Shown here: positions 52,820 to 62,274 of the stretch, in pieces | How the letters are laid out: each line of letters begins with the position of its first letter | How positions within the stretch are numbered: position 1 is the stretch's first letter | Origin: Deinococcus arcticus | GTDB taxonomy: Bacteria > Deinococcota > Deinococci > Deinococcales > Deinococcaceae | Length of the DNA: 64,000 nt | NCBI RefSeq assembly: GCF_003028415.1 | Contig: NZ_PYSV01000002.1 | Span: 62,001 to 126,000, forward strand | Direction: 5' to 3' | Made by a program: the position numbers and the translations under genes | Notes under the pieces: model-generated | The model's input: only the letters and a program-made list of their open reading frames with translations | Databases searched by the model: none | What the model was told of the DNA's origin: nothing

Positions 52820-53734
52820 ATGACCCTATTGACTGATCTTTCCAGCGCCATGGCCGACGCTGTTCAGGCCGCCGCCCCCAGTCTGGTGACCGTGCAGGCG
52901 GCCCGCCCCGTCAGCGGAACCGTCGTGGCCCCCGGGCAGGTGCTGACTGTGGCCCACCTGCTGCACACCGATGACGTGACGGTGCTGGGCGCCGGTGGCC
53001 AGCGCCTGAGCGCAGCGGTGGCAGGCCGCGACCCGTCCACCGACCTGGCGCTGCTGCGAATAGAGGACCTGGACGCCCCGCCACTGGCCCTGGCCGGCGG
53101 GGTGCGGGTGGGCGAACTGCTGCTGGCGGTGGGCCGCCCCGGCAGCGGCCTGCAGGCCACCCTGGGCTTTATGGCGCGCCTGCCCCAACCGGGGAACTGG
53201 CTGCCCACAGGCGCCGCGCCCTTCCGTGGCGTCAGCGGCGGGGCGCTGCTGGGGGCGGGCGGGGGGCTGGTGGGCCTGCTGAACGCGGGCGTTTCACGCG
53301 GTGAACTGCTGGCGGTGCCGGCCCAGCGCGCGCTGGAGGTGGCCGCGCTGCTGGCCAGCACCGGCCGGGTGCCGCGCGGCTACCTGGGGCTGGCCACCCA
53401 GCCGGTGCATTTTCCGGGTCCCGGGGACAAGCCAGTGGGCGCGGCGCAGCGCGACGGTCGGGGCAGCCCCTGGGGCCGGGGACCGGGGGAACGCGGCTGG
53501 GCGCGGCGCACCGGGCGCCTGGGCCTGACGGTGGTGCAGGTGGAAGCGGGCAGCCCTGGCGAGGCGGCCGGCCTGCGGGTGGGCGACGTGCTGCTGGCCC
53601 TGGACGGCGAGGCGGTGCGCCACCCGCGCGAACTGCTGGGCCGGGTGCGGGACCGTGCTGGCCAGTCCATCACCCTGAAGGTGCTGCGCGGCGGTGAGGA
53701 GCAGGACGTGACCGTGACCGTGGGGGAGCGCTGA
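52820..53734 (+). CDS. HtrA/DegP-like trypsin-fold protease with PDZ domain, cytoplasmic-looking
   Basis: 304-aa protein. The trypsin-like part has His46 (VLTVAHLLH), Asp75 (STDLALLR) and Ser139 in FRGVSGGALLG, so the triad is present although the usual GNSGG is GVSGG. A glycine/arginine-rich linker of about 40 residues leads to a PDZ domain (about 225-300; VVQVEAGSPGEAAGLRVGDVLLALDGEAV). No signal peptide or membrane anchor is found, unlike periplasmic DegP/DegS, so it may act inside the cell. Divergent from the broken deacetylase gene. Confidence 0.83.
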   Translation: MTLLTDLSSAMADAVQAAAPSLVTVQAARPVSGTVVAPGQVLTVAHLLHTDDVTVLGAGGQRLSAAVAGRDPSTDLALLRIEDLDAPPLALAGGVRVGELLLAVGRPGSGLQATLGFMARLPQPGNWLPTGAAPFRGVSGGALLGAGGGLVGLLNAGVSRGELLAVPAQRALEVAALLASTGRVPRGYLGLATQPVHFPGPGDKPVGAAQRDGRGSPWGRGPGERGWARRTGRLGLTVVQVEAGSPGEAAGLRVGDVLLALDGEAVRHPRELLGRVRDRAGQSITLKVLRGGEEQDVTVTVGER

Positions 53735-53891
53735 CCGCGCTTGACCCCGCCCGGGCCGGCACCTCAAGCGTTCTGACTCTTCCGTGGGGCTTGCCCTGTG
53801 AACAGGCACCCGCACCGCCGGGCGCAGGACGCCGCAGCTCTACCGGCCGCCGCTTTGACCTTCGCTGCGGGGCAGGGCGCTACCCTTGAGC

Positions 53892-54473
53892 ATGACGCTG
53901 CCCGGGATGATCGCCCAGCCCACTGTGCGGGTGGCCCTGGGGTCCGCCGTGCTGGCGGCGGGCGTGGAGGCCATTCTGGCGGGGGCCGGGCTGTACCCGC
54001 CCGCCGGGGACGAGGGCCCCGACGTGCTGATCGTGGATGACCGCTGGCTGCCCGACGCCGCCGCGCTGGCCGGGCAGGCAGTGGTGGCACTGGGCTCGCG
54101 CGCGTGGGCAGGCACGCTGCACAGGGTGCTGACCGGCGGCTGGGCGGCCCTGCCCCCAGACGCCACGCCGGGCGAACTGGTGGCGGGCGTTCTGGGCGCG
54201 GCGGCGGGGCTGGTGGTGGCGCCGCCCGGCACCCTGTCTCCCGAAGCGGCAGACGATGACCCCCTGCCCGCCGAAGTCACCCTGACCCCCCGCGAACACG
54301 ACGTGCTGGCGCTGCTGGCCGAGGGCCACAGCAACAAGCGCGCCGCCCGCGAACTGGGGGTCAGCGAGAGCACCGTGAAGTTCCATGTGCAGGCGGTCTT
54401 TACCAAGCTGGGCGTGCAAAGCCGCGCCGGGGCGGTGGCCCGGGGCGTGGCGCTGGGCCTGCTCAGCGTGTAA
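53892..54473 (+). CDS. NarL/LuxR-type regulator with degenerate receiver domain
   Basis: 193-aa protein with a clear LuxR-type DNA-binding domain at its end (TLTPREHDVLALLAEGHSNKRAARELGVSESTVKFHVQAVFTKLGVQSRAGAVARG). The N-terminal 110 residues align in layout with NarL receivers, but the first acidic pair is missing (VRVALGSAVLAAGVEAIL) and the phospho-site region is shortened (PDVLIVDDRWLP), so it may not be phosphorylated. The ATG at 53892 is 5 bases after TACCCT (leaderless). It is convergent with, and overlaps by 11 bp, the GGDEF-EAL gene. No partner kinase adjoins. Confidence 0.83.
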   Translation: MTLPGMIAQPTVRVALGSAVLAAGVEAILAGAGLYPPAGDEGPDVLIVDDRWLPDAAALAGQAVVALGSRAWAGTLHRVLTGGWAALPPDATPGELVAGVLGAAAGLVVAPPGTLSPEAADDDPLPAEVTLTPREHDVLALLAEGHSNKRAARELGVSESTVKFHVQAVFTKLGVQSRAGAVARGVALGLLSV

Positions 54474-56892
54474 GGGGCGCCGGGTAGAACAGCCCGTGCA
54501 GGTCCAGCGCCTCCGGGGGCGCGGGGCGGGCGATCAGGTAGCCCTGAATCAGGTCGCAGCCCCAGTCCTGCAACTCACGCAGCTGTTCAGGGCGCTCCAC
54601 GCCCTCGGCCACCACCTTCAGGCCCGCCTCGTGGGCAAAGGTAATCAGCGCGCGCACGATGGGCCGCGAGGACCGGCCCCCCTCCGGCTCGCCCTGGTCC
54701 TGAATGAGCGAGCGGTCCATCTTGAGCCACTGGGCAGGCAGGCGGTGCAGGCGGCTGATGCTGGAATAGCCGGTGCCAAAGTCGTCCAGCGCCAGATTCA
54801 GGCCCGTGCCGGCCATCGCCGCTTCGTGGGGGGTGCCGTCCTCGGCCATCACCGCGCCCTCGGTCACCTCCAGAATCAGGGCGTCGGGGTCCAGGGCGTA
54901 TTCGGCCAGCAGGGCGCGCACGCTGGCGGCAAAGCCGGGGCGGGCGAACTGGCGCGGCGCCACATTCACGGTCATGCACAGCCCTGGCCACTGCGCGCGC
55001 CACTCGCGCAGCTGGCGGCAGGCCTCGCGCAGCACCCAGTCGCCCAGGCGCACTATCAGGTCGCTGGTCTCGGCCACCGGAATGAAGCGCCCGGGGGGCA
55101 GCAGGCCCAGCGTGGGGTGCTGCCAGCGCACCAGGGCTTCCAGGGCCACCAGTTCCAGGCTGCGCGCCTGCACGATGGGCTGGTAGTACAGCCGCAGTTC
55201 CTGGCGGTCAATCCCCACACGCAGGGCCTGTTCCAGTTCCAGCCGTTCCAGGGCCGCCGCACCCAGATCCGCCTGAAAGCGGCGCACCGCGTGGCGCTCG
55301 CGCTTGGCGAGGTACATGGCAAGGTCGGCGTTCTTCTGCAACGTGGTCACGTCGCTGCCGTCTTCAGGGGCCAGGGCCACGCCAATAGACGCCGTGACCG
55401 TCAGCTCGCGTCCGGCCAGCGTGAGGGGCTCGCTAAGCGCCGCCAGAATGCGCCCGGCCGCCGCCTCGGCTTCCTCGTGGGCGCGCACCCGCCGCAGCAG
55501 CACGGTAAATTCGTCGCCGCCCTGCCGGGCCACCAGATCGCCCTCGCGCACCGAACGCCGCAGCCGCTCGGCCACCTGAATGAGCAGCTGATCGCCCACC
55601 GCGTGGCCCAGGGTGTCGTTCACCTGCTTGAAATGGTCCAGATCGAGGAACAGCACGCCCAGCGGCTGGCCGCCCGCCACGGCCTCTTCCAGATGGCTCT
55701 CAAAGGCCGCGCGGTTCAAGAGTCCGGTCAGCGCGTCGTGCTGGGCCTGATAGGCCAGCCGCTCCTGGGCCTGTTGCAGCGCGGCGTTGGCACTGGACAG
55801 CTCCTGGTTGCGCAGCTGCTCCTGCGCAGCGCGGTGCTCCAGGCGCTCCACCTTCAGCTGGGTGGCCAGCACCTGGGTGCGGCGGCTGAGCACATCGGCC
55901 ATCAGCGCCTGTTCGGCGGTGGCGGCGCGGCGGGCGTGGTGCAGCGCCTCGCGGTACAGCCCCAGCGCTTCCAGCACCCCGGACAGGTGCAGGTTGGCCT
56001 CGGCCTGCCGCAGGGTCAGCCGCAGCTCGTCGGCCAGGGCCACCGCCTGCGACAGCACGGCGCGCGCACCCTCCAGTTCGCCCTGGCGCGACAGCACGCG
56101 GCCCCGGGTGACCAGCACGTCGCACAGGTTCTCGCGGTCGCCCAGTTCCTCCGAGCCCTGCGTGGCGGCCTCTGCATGGGCCAGGGCTCCCTCCAGGCGG
56201 CCCAGGGCCAGCAGATTGGCCGCCATGTTGGCCAGCAGCAGAAACTCGTGCTGGCGGTACCCGGCTTCGCGGGCGCGGGCCAGGGTGGTTTCATTCAGCG
56301 CCAGCGCCTCTTCAAAGCGGCCCAGTTCGTGGTAGTCCAGCGCCGCGTTGATGGACGCGCTGGAGATCAGGATGGGGTGCCCAATCTGCCGGGCCAGTTG
56401 CAGGGCTTCCAGGTGATAGGGCAGTGCGGTGGCGTAATCGCGCAGGTCCAGGTACAGGTTGCCAATGTTGTTCAGGGTGCGCCCCTGCCCCACCCGGTCC
56501 CCAATGCCCTGCACCATCTGCAGGCAGCGCAGGTGGTATTCCAGGGCCTCGCCCACCTGACCGGTCTTCACGTGGGTGATGGCCAGCCCGTTGAGGTTGC
56601 GCGCTTCAATGGCCGTCAGGCCCAGGCGGGCGGCCAGCGCCGCGCTCTCCTGAAACGCCGCGCTGGCTTCGGGGTAGTTGGCAAGGTAAAAGTGCCCGTA
56701 GCCAATGAGCATCCGGGCGCGCGCCACACCCGCTTCAAAGCCGCTGCGCTCGGCCAGGGCCAGCGCCTGGGTCGCCAGGTCCTGGGCACGCTGCATGGAG
56801 AGCATCAGCACCGCGTCGGCCTCGTCGTTGAGGCGGTCCACTTCCTGCCACGCGGCAGGCGAGGAGCGCAGAGAAGACGTTTGAAGCGGCAT
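54463..56892 (-). CDS. TPR-GGDEF-EAL c-di-GMP signalling protein
   Basis: 809-aa cytoplasmic protein. TPR-like repeats occupy about residues 10-330 (GRTLNNIGNLYLDLRDYATALPYHLEALQLA is typical), followed by a coiled coil (about 330-375). The GGDEF domain (about 380-535) has LTGLLNRAAFE and active RQGGDEFTVLL. The EAL domain (about 550-800) shows EALVRW, NVAPRQF, LEVTEGAVM, LALDDFGTGYSS, LKMDRSLI and VAEGVE, so both synthesis and hydrolysis motifs are intact. No membrane segment. A GGAGGTG ribosome-binding site supports the ATG at 56892. TPRs may bind a peptide or partner, as in related Deinococcus multi-domain regulators. Confidence 0.92.
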   Translation of the reverse strand: MPLQTSSLRSSPAAWQEVDRLNDEADAVLMLSMQRAQDLATQALALAERSGFEAGVARARMLIGYGHFYLANYPEASAAFQESAALAARLGLTAIEARNLNGLAITHVKTGQVGEALEYHLRCLQMVQGIGDRVGQGRTLNNIGNLYLDLRDYATALPYHLEALQLARQIGHPILISSASINAALDYHELGRFEEALALNETTLARAREAGYRQHEFLLLANMAANLLALGRLEGALAHAEAATQGSEELGDRENLCDVLVTRGRVLSRQGELEGARAVLSQAVALADELRLTLRQAEANLHLSGVLEALGLYREALHHARRAATAEQALMADVLSRRTQVLATQLKVERLEHRAAQEQLRNQELSSANAALQQAQERLAYQAQHDALTGLLNRAAFESHLEEAVAGGQPLGVLFLDLDHFKQVNDTLGHAVGDQLLIQVAERLRRSVREGDLVARQGGDEFTVLLRRVRAHEEAEAAAGRILAALSEPLTLAGRELTVTASIGVALAPEDGSDVTTLQKNADLAMYLAKRERHAVRRFQADLGAAALERLELEQALRVGIDRQELRLYYQPIVQARSLELVALEALVRWQHPTLGLLPPGRFIPVAETSDLIVRLGDWVLREACRQLREWRAQWPGLCMTVNVAPRQFARPGFAASVRALLAEYALDPDALILEVTEGAVMAEDGTPHEAAMAGTGLNLALDDFGTGYSSISRLHRLPAQWLKMDRSLIQDQGEPEGGRSSRPIVRALITFAHEAGLKVVAEGVERPEQLRELQDWGCDLIQGYLIARPAPPEALDLHGLFYPAPLTR

Positions 56893-57044
56893 GGGCAAGC
56901 ACCTCCGGGGCCGGGCATAGGAACAGCAGGCAGCCTGACCTGAGAGGTTGAAGATAGGGGGCGCCCTCTCACAGACTTCTGAATCTGGGGGAATGAATTG
57001 ACAGCCCTGCGCGGGCCGCTGTGCAGGGGCCCGTGCAGGGCAGC

Positions 57045-57770
57045 TCAGCCCGGCACGCCGGGCGCCGGCGCGTCTGGCTCCAGCAGCAGTTTGGGGGTGA
57101 ATTTTAGGCCGTCGGCCGCCACCAGGTGGGCAGGAATGCCGGCCACATGGCGCATGGCCCGCTCGGGCGGCACGCCGTGCAGGTGCCCGTACACAATCAG
57201 GTCCGGCCGGGCACCTTCAATCACGCGGGTCAGGGGATTGGCCGGGTAGGGCGGGGTGGCGGGCGGATAGTGCAGCATCAGCAGCAGCCGGTCGCCGGGC
57301 TGGCGCAGGGCCTGGGCAGCCGTCACGCTCAGGCGCAGGCGCTCGGCCTCGCGCTCCAGCAGGCGCCCGTCGTCGGCCGGGAGGGGCTCGTGGCCCGGGG
57401 TCAGCCAGCCGCGTGTGCCGCACACCACCACGTTGCCCACCCGCACGGCGTCGTTCACCACCGCCAGCATTCCCGGGGGCAGGGCGGCGCGCAGTTTGCT
57501 GGCGGTGGGCCACCAGTAATCATGGTTGCCGCGCAGCAGCACCTTGGTTCCGGGCAGCGCCGCCACGGGCGCGAGGTCCTGCATCGCTTCAGGCAGGCGC
57601 ATGGCCCACGACAGGTCGCCGGGCAGCAGCACGAGATCGCCAGGGCGCACCACCTCGCGCCAGCGGTCGAAGATGGCCTGCGGGTGCCCGGCCCACTGCG
57701 GCCCGAACACCGTCATGGGTTTGGGCGTTACAAAGGCCAGGTGCAGATCGGCGATGGCGTATACGCGCAT
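57045..57770 (-). CDS. metallophosphoesterase
   Basis: 241-aa calcineurin-like phosphoesterase with the full two-metal motif set: AIADLHL (DxH), LLPGDLSW (GDL), [10 protein letters not shown] (GNHD), LMLHYPP and VYGHLHG. Probably a cytoplasmic nucleotide phosphodiesterase or phosphatase of the YfcE/LpxH-like type; the substrate is unknown. The ATG at 57770 is close behind the tRNA terminator, and no strong promoter of its own is visible, so some read-through from the tRNA promoter may feed it. Confidence 0.9.
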   Translation of the reverse strand: MRVYAIADLHLAFVTPKPMTVFGPQWAGHPQAIFDRWREVVRPGDLVLLPGDLSWAMRLPEAMQDLAPVAALPGTKVLLRGNHDYWWPTASKLRAALPPGMLAVVNDAVRVGNVVVCGTRGWLTPGHEPLPADDGRLLEREAERLRLSVTAAQALRQPGDRLLLMLHYPPATPPYPANPLTRVIEGARPDLIVYGHLHGVPPERAMRHVAGIPAHLVAADGLKFTPKLLLEPDAPAPGVPG

Positions 57771-57788
57771 ACAGGGCTCCGGTACAGA

Positions 57789-57812
57789 AAAACCCTCCCG
57801 CGCTGGGGAGGG
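57789..57812 (-). terminator. terminator of the tRNA-Pro gene
   Basis: On the minus strand CCCTCCC pairs with GGGAGGG around a six-base CAGCGC loop, followed by a T-run. It lies 15 bp downstream of the encoded CCA end of tRNA-Pro and just before the metallophosphoesterase gene. Confidence 0.85.
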
Positions 57813-57826
57813 CCGTGGTCCTAAGC

Positions 57827-57905
<79 letters not shown>

Positions 57906-57947
57906 GTCCGACCAAGCACCCACGCCACAGGCGGCAGGGCAGGGGGT

Positions 57948-57976
57948 AGTCTACGCGCGCGCTGGGGGGGTGTCAA
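57948..57976 (-). promoter_or_regulatory. tRNA-Pro promoter
   Basis: On the minus strand TTGACA (57971-57976) and TAGACT (57948-57953) are separated by exactly 17 bases. This near-consensus promoter lies about 45 bp upstream of the tRNA 5' end, a normal distance for a processed tRNA leader. Confidence 0.85.
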
Positions 57977-58065
57977 GCAAACGGCGGATGGTGGATGGCA
58001 GATGGCTCCAGGGCAGACTGAGGAAGGTCTGACCTGATGTGAAGGCGGCTCTGGCTGTCCTGTGA

Positions 58066-58200
58066 TACGGATTCCGTTCATTTCCGTAACATCCAGAAAA
58101 GAGCTGGATGTTCCTTCAATTCCCGGAAATCCCTACTTTTTCCCTCTCCCTCCAGTCGGAAAAACTCCATGACACGTTACGGAATTTTTCGGAAGTCGTA
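58066..58200 (+). mobile_element. family I MITE, copy F (135 bp)
   Basis: Flanked by TGA at 58063-58065 and 58201-58203. Ends are TACGGATTCCG and TCGGAAGTCGTA. It is of the short class, like copy A. It has the hairpin CGTTACGGAATTTTTCGG at its right end. It sits in the long gap upstream of tRNA-Pro; the 197 bp between it and copy G show nothing that I recognise as a gene. Confidence 0.87.
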
Positions 58201-58400
58201 TGACTCAAGGGGCCAGCACCGTTGAGGGGGGCCTGTGACCAGGCTCAGAACGTAGCTTCCCGCTCTTGCGAGCGGCAAGAGGCTGGGCTTCGGAAGAGGC
58301 GTGAGCCGGCAAGAGGGTCCAGCAAGCTTCCCTCATCCCTGCAGGGCCCGCCCATGGCACCGGGCCACGGCTGATCACCTGCCCTGTTCCAGACGGTTCA

Positions 58401-58556
58401 TACGGATTCCGTCCATTTCCGTACCATCCGGGAAAGAGCCGGATGTTCCTCCAATTCCCGGAAATCCGCCTTCTTTCCTGCTCTGCTGCGCAGCTCTTCG
58501 AGTCCCTCTGGTCGGAAAAGTTCCGCAACGTGTTACGGAACTTTTCGGAACCCGTA
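58401..58556 (+). mobile_element. family I MITE, copy G (156 bp)
   Basis: Flanked by TCA at 58398-58400 and 58557-58559; the right-hand TCA is the complement of the recX stop codon TGA. Ends are TACGGATTCCG and TCGGAACCCGTA. It is of the middle class, like copies D and E. The right arm GTTCCGCAACGTG/ACGTGTTACGGAAC forms a hairpin that may terminate recX. Confidence 0.88.
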
Positions 58557-59141
58557 TCAGTCTGTTTCCTCTTCCCCGCTCCAGTCGGGTTCCTGGTCCT
58601 GAGCGGCCAGGAAGGCGCGGATGGCGGGCCAGATCACGCTGCCGGGATAGCCGCGCCGGGCCAGAAAGGCAAAGGCACTGGCCTGAGGATCGCGCTTGCG
58701 GGCAAACGAGGGCCAGCGGCGCTCCAGCAGGGCCGCCACCTCCTCGGCCTCGCGCGCCGGGTCGCGGGTCTGCAGGGCGTCCTGAATCAGTTCCTCGTCC
58801 AGGCCGCGCCGCTTCAGGGTGTGGCGCACACGCACGGCGCCCACGCCCCGGCGGGTGTTCTCGGCGCGGGCCACCTGGGTGTCGTCCTGATAGCCCAGTT
58901 CCTGCACCCGCGCCAGCACCTGCGCCACCAGTTCGGGGTCGTCGCTGCGCCGCTCCAGGCGGGCGCGCAGTTCCTGGGCACTCAGGGCGCGCTGGCCCAG
59001 GGCGCGAAAAGCGTAGGCCAGCAGGGCGTCGCGCTGCTCCTCAGGGGTGGGGGGGCGGCGCGGGGGGTGCACCCGTTCTGCGCCGTCAGCGTCGGCATCG
59101 GGGGCCCGGCGTGGCCCGGCGCGGCGGTATCGGCCCGTCAT
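58557..59141 (-). CDS. recX: RecX regulatory protein
   Basis: 194-aa modulator of RecA filaments, built of three-helix repeats. Recognisable parts are [71 protein letters not shown] and [25 protein letters not shown] basic N-terminal extension (about 1-35, [11 protein letters not shown]) is typical of GC-rich species. Its TGA stop coincides with the target duplication of MITE copy G. recA is not adjacent. The ATG is at 59141, back to back with the rpsT promoter. Confidence 0.9.
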   Translation of the reverse strand: MTGRYRRAGPRRAPDADADGAERVHPPRRPPTPEEQRDALLAYAFRALGQRALSAQELRARLERRSDDPELVAQVLARVQELGYQDDTQVARAENTRRGVGAVRVRHTLKRRGLDEELIQDALQTRDPAREAEEVAALLERRWPSFARKRDPQASAFAFLARRGYPGSVIWPAIRAFLAAQDQEPDWSGEEETD

Positions 59142-59158
59142 GCCCCGCAGTATGCCGC

Positions 59159-59350
59159 TTGCCGCCGCCCCCAAAGGCAGGTATAGTCACGAGGTTGCCC
59201 ATTCCCTGCCTGGGGTGGGTGGCCCGGGGCCAGCAACCTGCCCCGGCGCGCCGGCCCCCCCTCGCGGGGCCCCCGGACGCTCGCGTTCCTGCCCAGCAGG
59301 AACCGCCCCGACTCCGCCAGACTGGCGGCGGGAGAACAAGGAGAATTCAC
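59159..59350 (+). promoter_or_regulatory. rpsT promoter and structured leader
   Basis: TTGCCG (59159-59164) and TATAGT (59182-59187) have a 17-base spacer. Transcription near 59194 gives a leader of about 155 bases. It contains at least two strong hairpins: GTTCCTGC/GCAGGAAC (59284-59302) and CCGCCAG/CTGGCGG just before the Shine-Dalgarno AAGGAG. S20 represses its own mRNA in Escherichia coli; this leader may serve similarly, which is an inference. Confidence 0.6.
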
Positions 59351-59629
59351 ATGGCCCTGCGTCACAAGTCCGCCCAGAAACGTCACCGCCAGAGCCTCAA
59401 GCGCCGCCTGCTGAACCGCAGCCGCAAGAGCACCATCAAGACCTTCACCAAGAAGGCCGTGGTGGCCGCCCAGACCGGCGCCGAGGACCTGAACACCCTG
59501 CAGAGCCGCGCCGAGAGCCTGATTGACAAGGCCGCCAAGGGCAGCACCCTGCACAAGAACGCCGCGGCCCGCAAGAAGAGCCGTCTGGCCAAGGCGATCA
59601 ACCGCGCCAAGGCCGCGCAGCAGGGCTAA
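59351..59629 (+). CDS. rpsT: 30S ribosomal protein S20
   Basis: 92-aa S20, a three-helix bundle binding 16S rRNA. The sequence shows the typical [26 protein letters not shown] start, [10 protein letters not shown], and the C-terminal [19 protein letters not shown] precedes the ATG. The TAA stop lies at the left border of family II repeat copy D: its TA is the target dinucleotide and its last A the first base of the element, so insertion preserved the stop. Translated from a long structured leader. Confidence 0.96.
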   Translation: MALRHKSAQKRHRQSLKRRLLNRSRKSTIKTFTKKAVVAAQTGAEDLNTLQSRAESLIDKAAKGSTLHKNAAARKKSRLAKAINRAKAAQQG

Positions 59630-59751
59630 GTAGCTCGCTGTTGATCTTTAGATCAACCGAGCGGAGCGAGTATCGAAAAAAGTACGTTGCACCGGGAGTG
59701 GAGACTTTGCGGTGCTCTCCTGCAAAGTCGTAACGTGAGGTGCAACGTACT
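59629..59751 (+). mobile_element. family II element, copy D (123 bp)
   Basis: Starts AGTAGCTCGCTG after TA (59627-59628, inside the rpsT stop codon) and ends CAACGTACT before TA (59752-59753). It has the perfect GTTGATCT/AGATCAAC hairpin and the long hairpin AGTACGTTGCAC/GTGCAACGTACT. It lacks the 20-bp GGCTGGAACAGC block of copies A and C. Confidence 0.84.
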
Positions 59752-59792
59752 TAAGCCCGGGTGGCCGGGCGCGGCACGCCGCCAGCCACAAC

Positions 59793-59830
59793 AAAGCACC
59801 CCCACCGGACCCGGCTGGGGGATGCTTTTT
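59793..59830. terminator. bidirectional terminator between rpsT and the convergent secreted gene
   Basis: AAAGCACCCCCA pairs with TGGGGGATGCTTTTT (one bulge), loop CCGGACCCGGC; T-runs exist on both strands. It would stop rpsT transcription after the family II repeat and the minus-strand gene as well. Confidence 0.85.
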
Positions 59831-59853
59831 GCCTGCGGCATTGACTGTGCGGC

Positions 59854-60360
59854 TTACTTCACCACCACGCGCAGCGCGCAGCGGCCCTCGCTGCCGGCCT
59901 TGATCAGCGGCAGCTGCCAGCGCACGTTGGTGTACTCGCTGGGCTTGACCTCCACCTGCCGCTGCACCTGGCGGCCGTTCTCGGTCACAGTCACGGTCTT
60001 TTTCAGGGGCGCGGGGCCAAACGTCTTGCCGCCGTCGGCGCTGAACAGGGTGGTCACGCCGCTGACGTTGCACGCCGCGCTGCGGAAGGTGGTGGCCGGG
60101 TCCACCCTCATGTTCAGGCTCATGTTGCGCAGATCGCTCCTGGTGACGCTCTGCCAGGTCTGGGCCATGTCCAGCAGGGTGCCGGGCACCACGGCGGTCT
60201 TGCTGGCGTCGGTCAGGGTTTCCACCGTCTTGCCGTTTTGCGTGGTCTGGGTGACCACCGAGGTACTGGCCGTGAGTTTCAGCGGACTGGGCACAGCCTG
60301 GGCCGCCGCCAGCGACAGGCCACACAGCAGGGCCACCGCAGAGAACAAGTTGTGTTTCAT
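59854..60360 (-). CDS. secreted protein, unknown function
   Basis: 168-aa protein with a signal peptide (MKHNLFSAVALLCGLSLAAAQA). The mature part contains a beta-rich domain with Thr/Val repeats, a ADGGKTFGP loop and a conserved-looking C-terminus (NVRWQLPLIKAGSEGRCALRVVVK). The form resembles DUF11-like or DUF3617-type periplasmic proteins that report Thr-rich repeats, but no family is certain. Two Cys (CNVSG and GRCAL) might form a disulfide. It ends just before the terminator shared with rpsT. Confidence 0.72.
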   Translation of the reverse strand: MKHNLFSAVALLCGLSLAAAQAVPSPLKLTASTSVVTQTTQNGKTVETLTDASKTAVVPGTLLDMAQTWQSVTRSDLRNMSLNMRVDPATTFRSAACNVSGVTTLFSADGGKTFGPAPLKKTVTVTENGRQVQRQVEVKPSEYTNVRWQLPLIKAGSEGRCALRVVVK

Positions 60361-60513
60361 CGTGCAACCTCCAGAAATCAGGGAACAGGCCCATTGCACA
60401 CCCGGCGCTTGACCCCAGTCTGATCTGGGGCGGCGCCGGGCAGGCTGAGTGCAGTTTTACCCCGGCGCGCCATGAGGGGCGTGGGAATGCCCCCGGCGGG
60501 TGTGCTGGGGCAC

Positions 60514-61845
<1,332 letters not shown>

Positions 61846-61949
61846 GATCGGACGCATGATACGCCCGCGAGTGTGTCACTCCCGATCCCCAACATTGAAC
61901 CCGGTCCAAGGAACGCACCCCCCCGGCGCCGTTTTGCGTACCGTAGGGC

Positions 61950-62168
61950 ATGAGCGGATTTTCAGCAGGGTCCTTCTCGTTCAGTCGCAGCGGTCACAAG
62001 GGCGGTTTTGTGGGGCATGGCAGCCACAGCAGCCACAAACGCCACGGCTACGGGCACAGCGGTCACTACCGCACCACCAAGAAGTCCTCGGGGTGCCTGG
62101 GGGCGTTCGTGTTTGCCGCGCTGGCAGCGGGCGGCTCGGTGGCTGGCCTGTTCTCCCTGCTGGGCTGA
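61950..62168 (+). CDS. small His/Ser/Gly-rich membrane protein
   Basis: 72-aa protein. The first 45 residues are rich in His, Ser, Gly and Lys (HKGGFVGHGSHSSHKRHGYG), and the last 25 form one hydrophobic helix (LGAFVFAALAAGGSVAGLF). It has the look of a small metal-binding or surface-exposed membrane protein. The ATG at 61950 is 5 bases after TACCGT, a leaderless position that supports expression. No family is recognised. It is divergent from glmM. Confidence 0.6.
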   Translation: MSGFSAGSFSFSRSGHKGGFVGHGSHSSHKRHGYGHSGHYRTTKKSSGCLGAFVFAALAAGGSVAGLFSLLG

Positions 62169-62274
62169 GCGGGGCGCCGCCTCCATTTCCCCTTCCCTGC
62201 CCCCCACCCTGAGGGACCGGGCCGCTGACTGGGGCGCCACCCTGCAGGGCCGCGCCCCGGCCACCGGGCCCCGG

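Noticed and set aside
58204..58397. Possible extra element between MITE copies F and G
   Set aside because: No terminal inverted repeats, duplications or coding frame could be found in these 190 bases.
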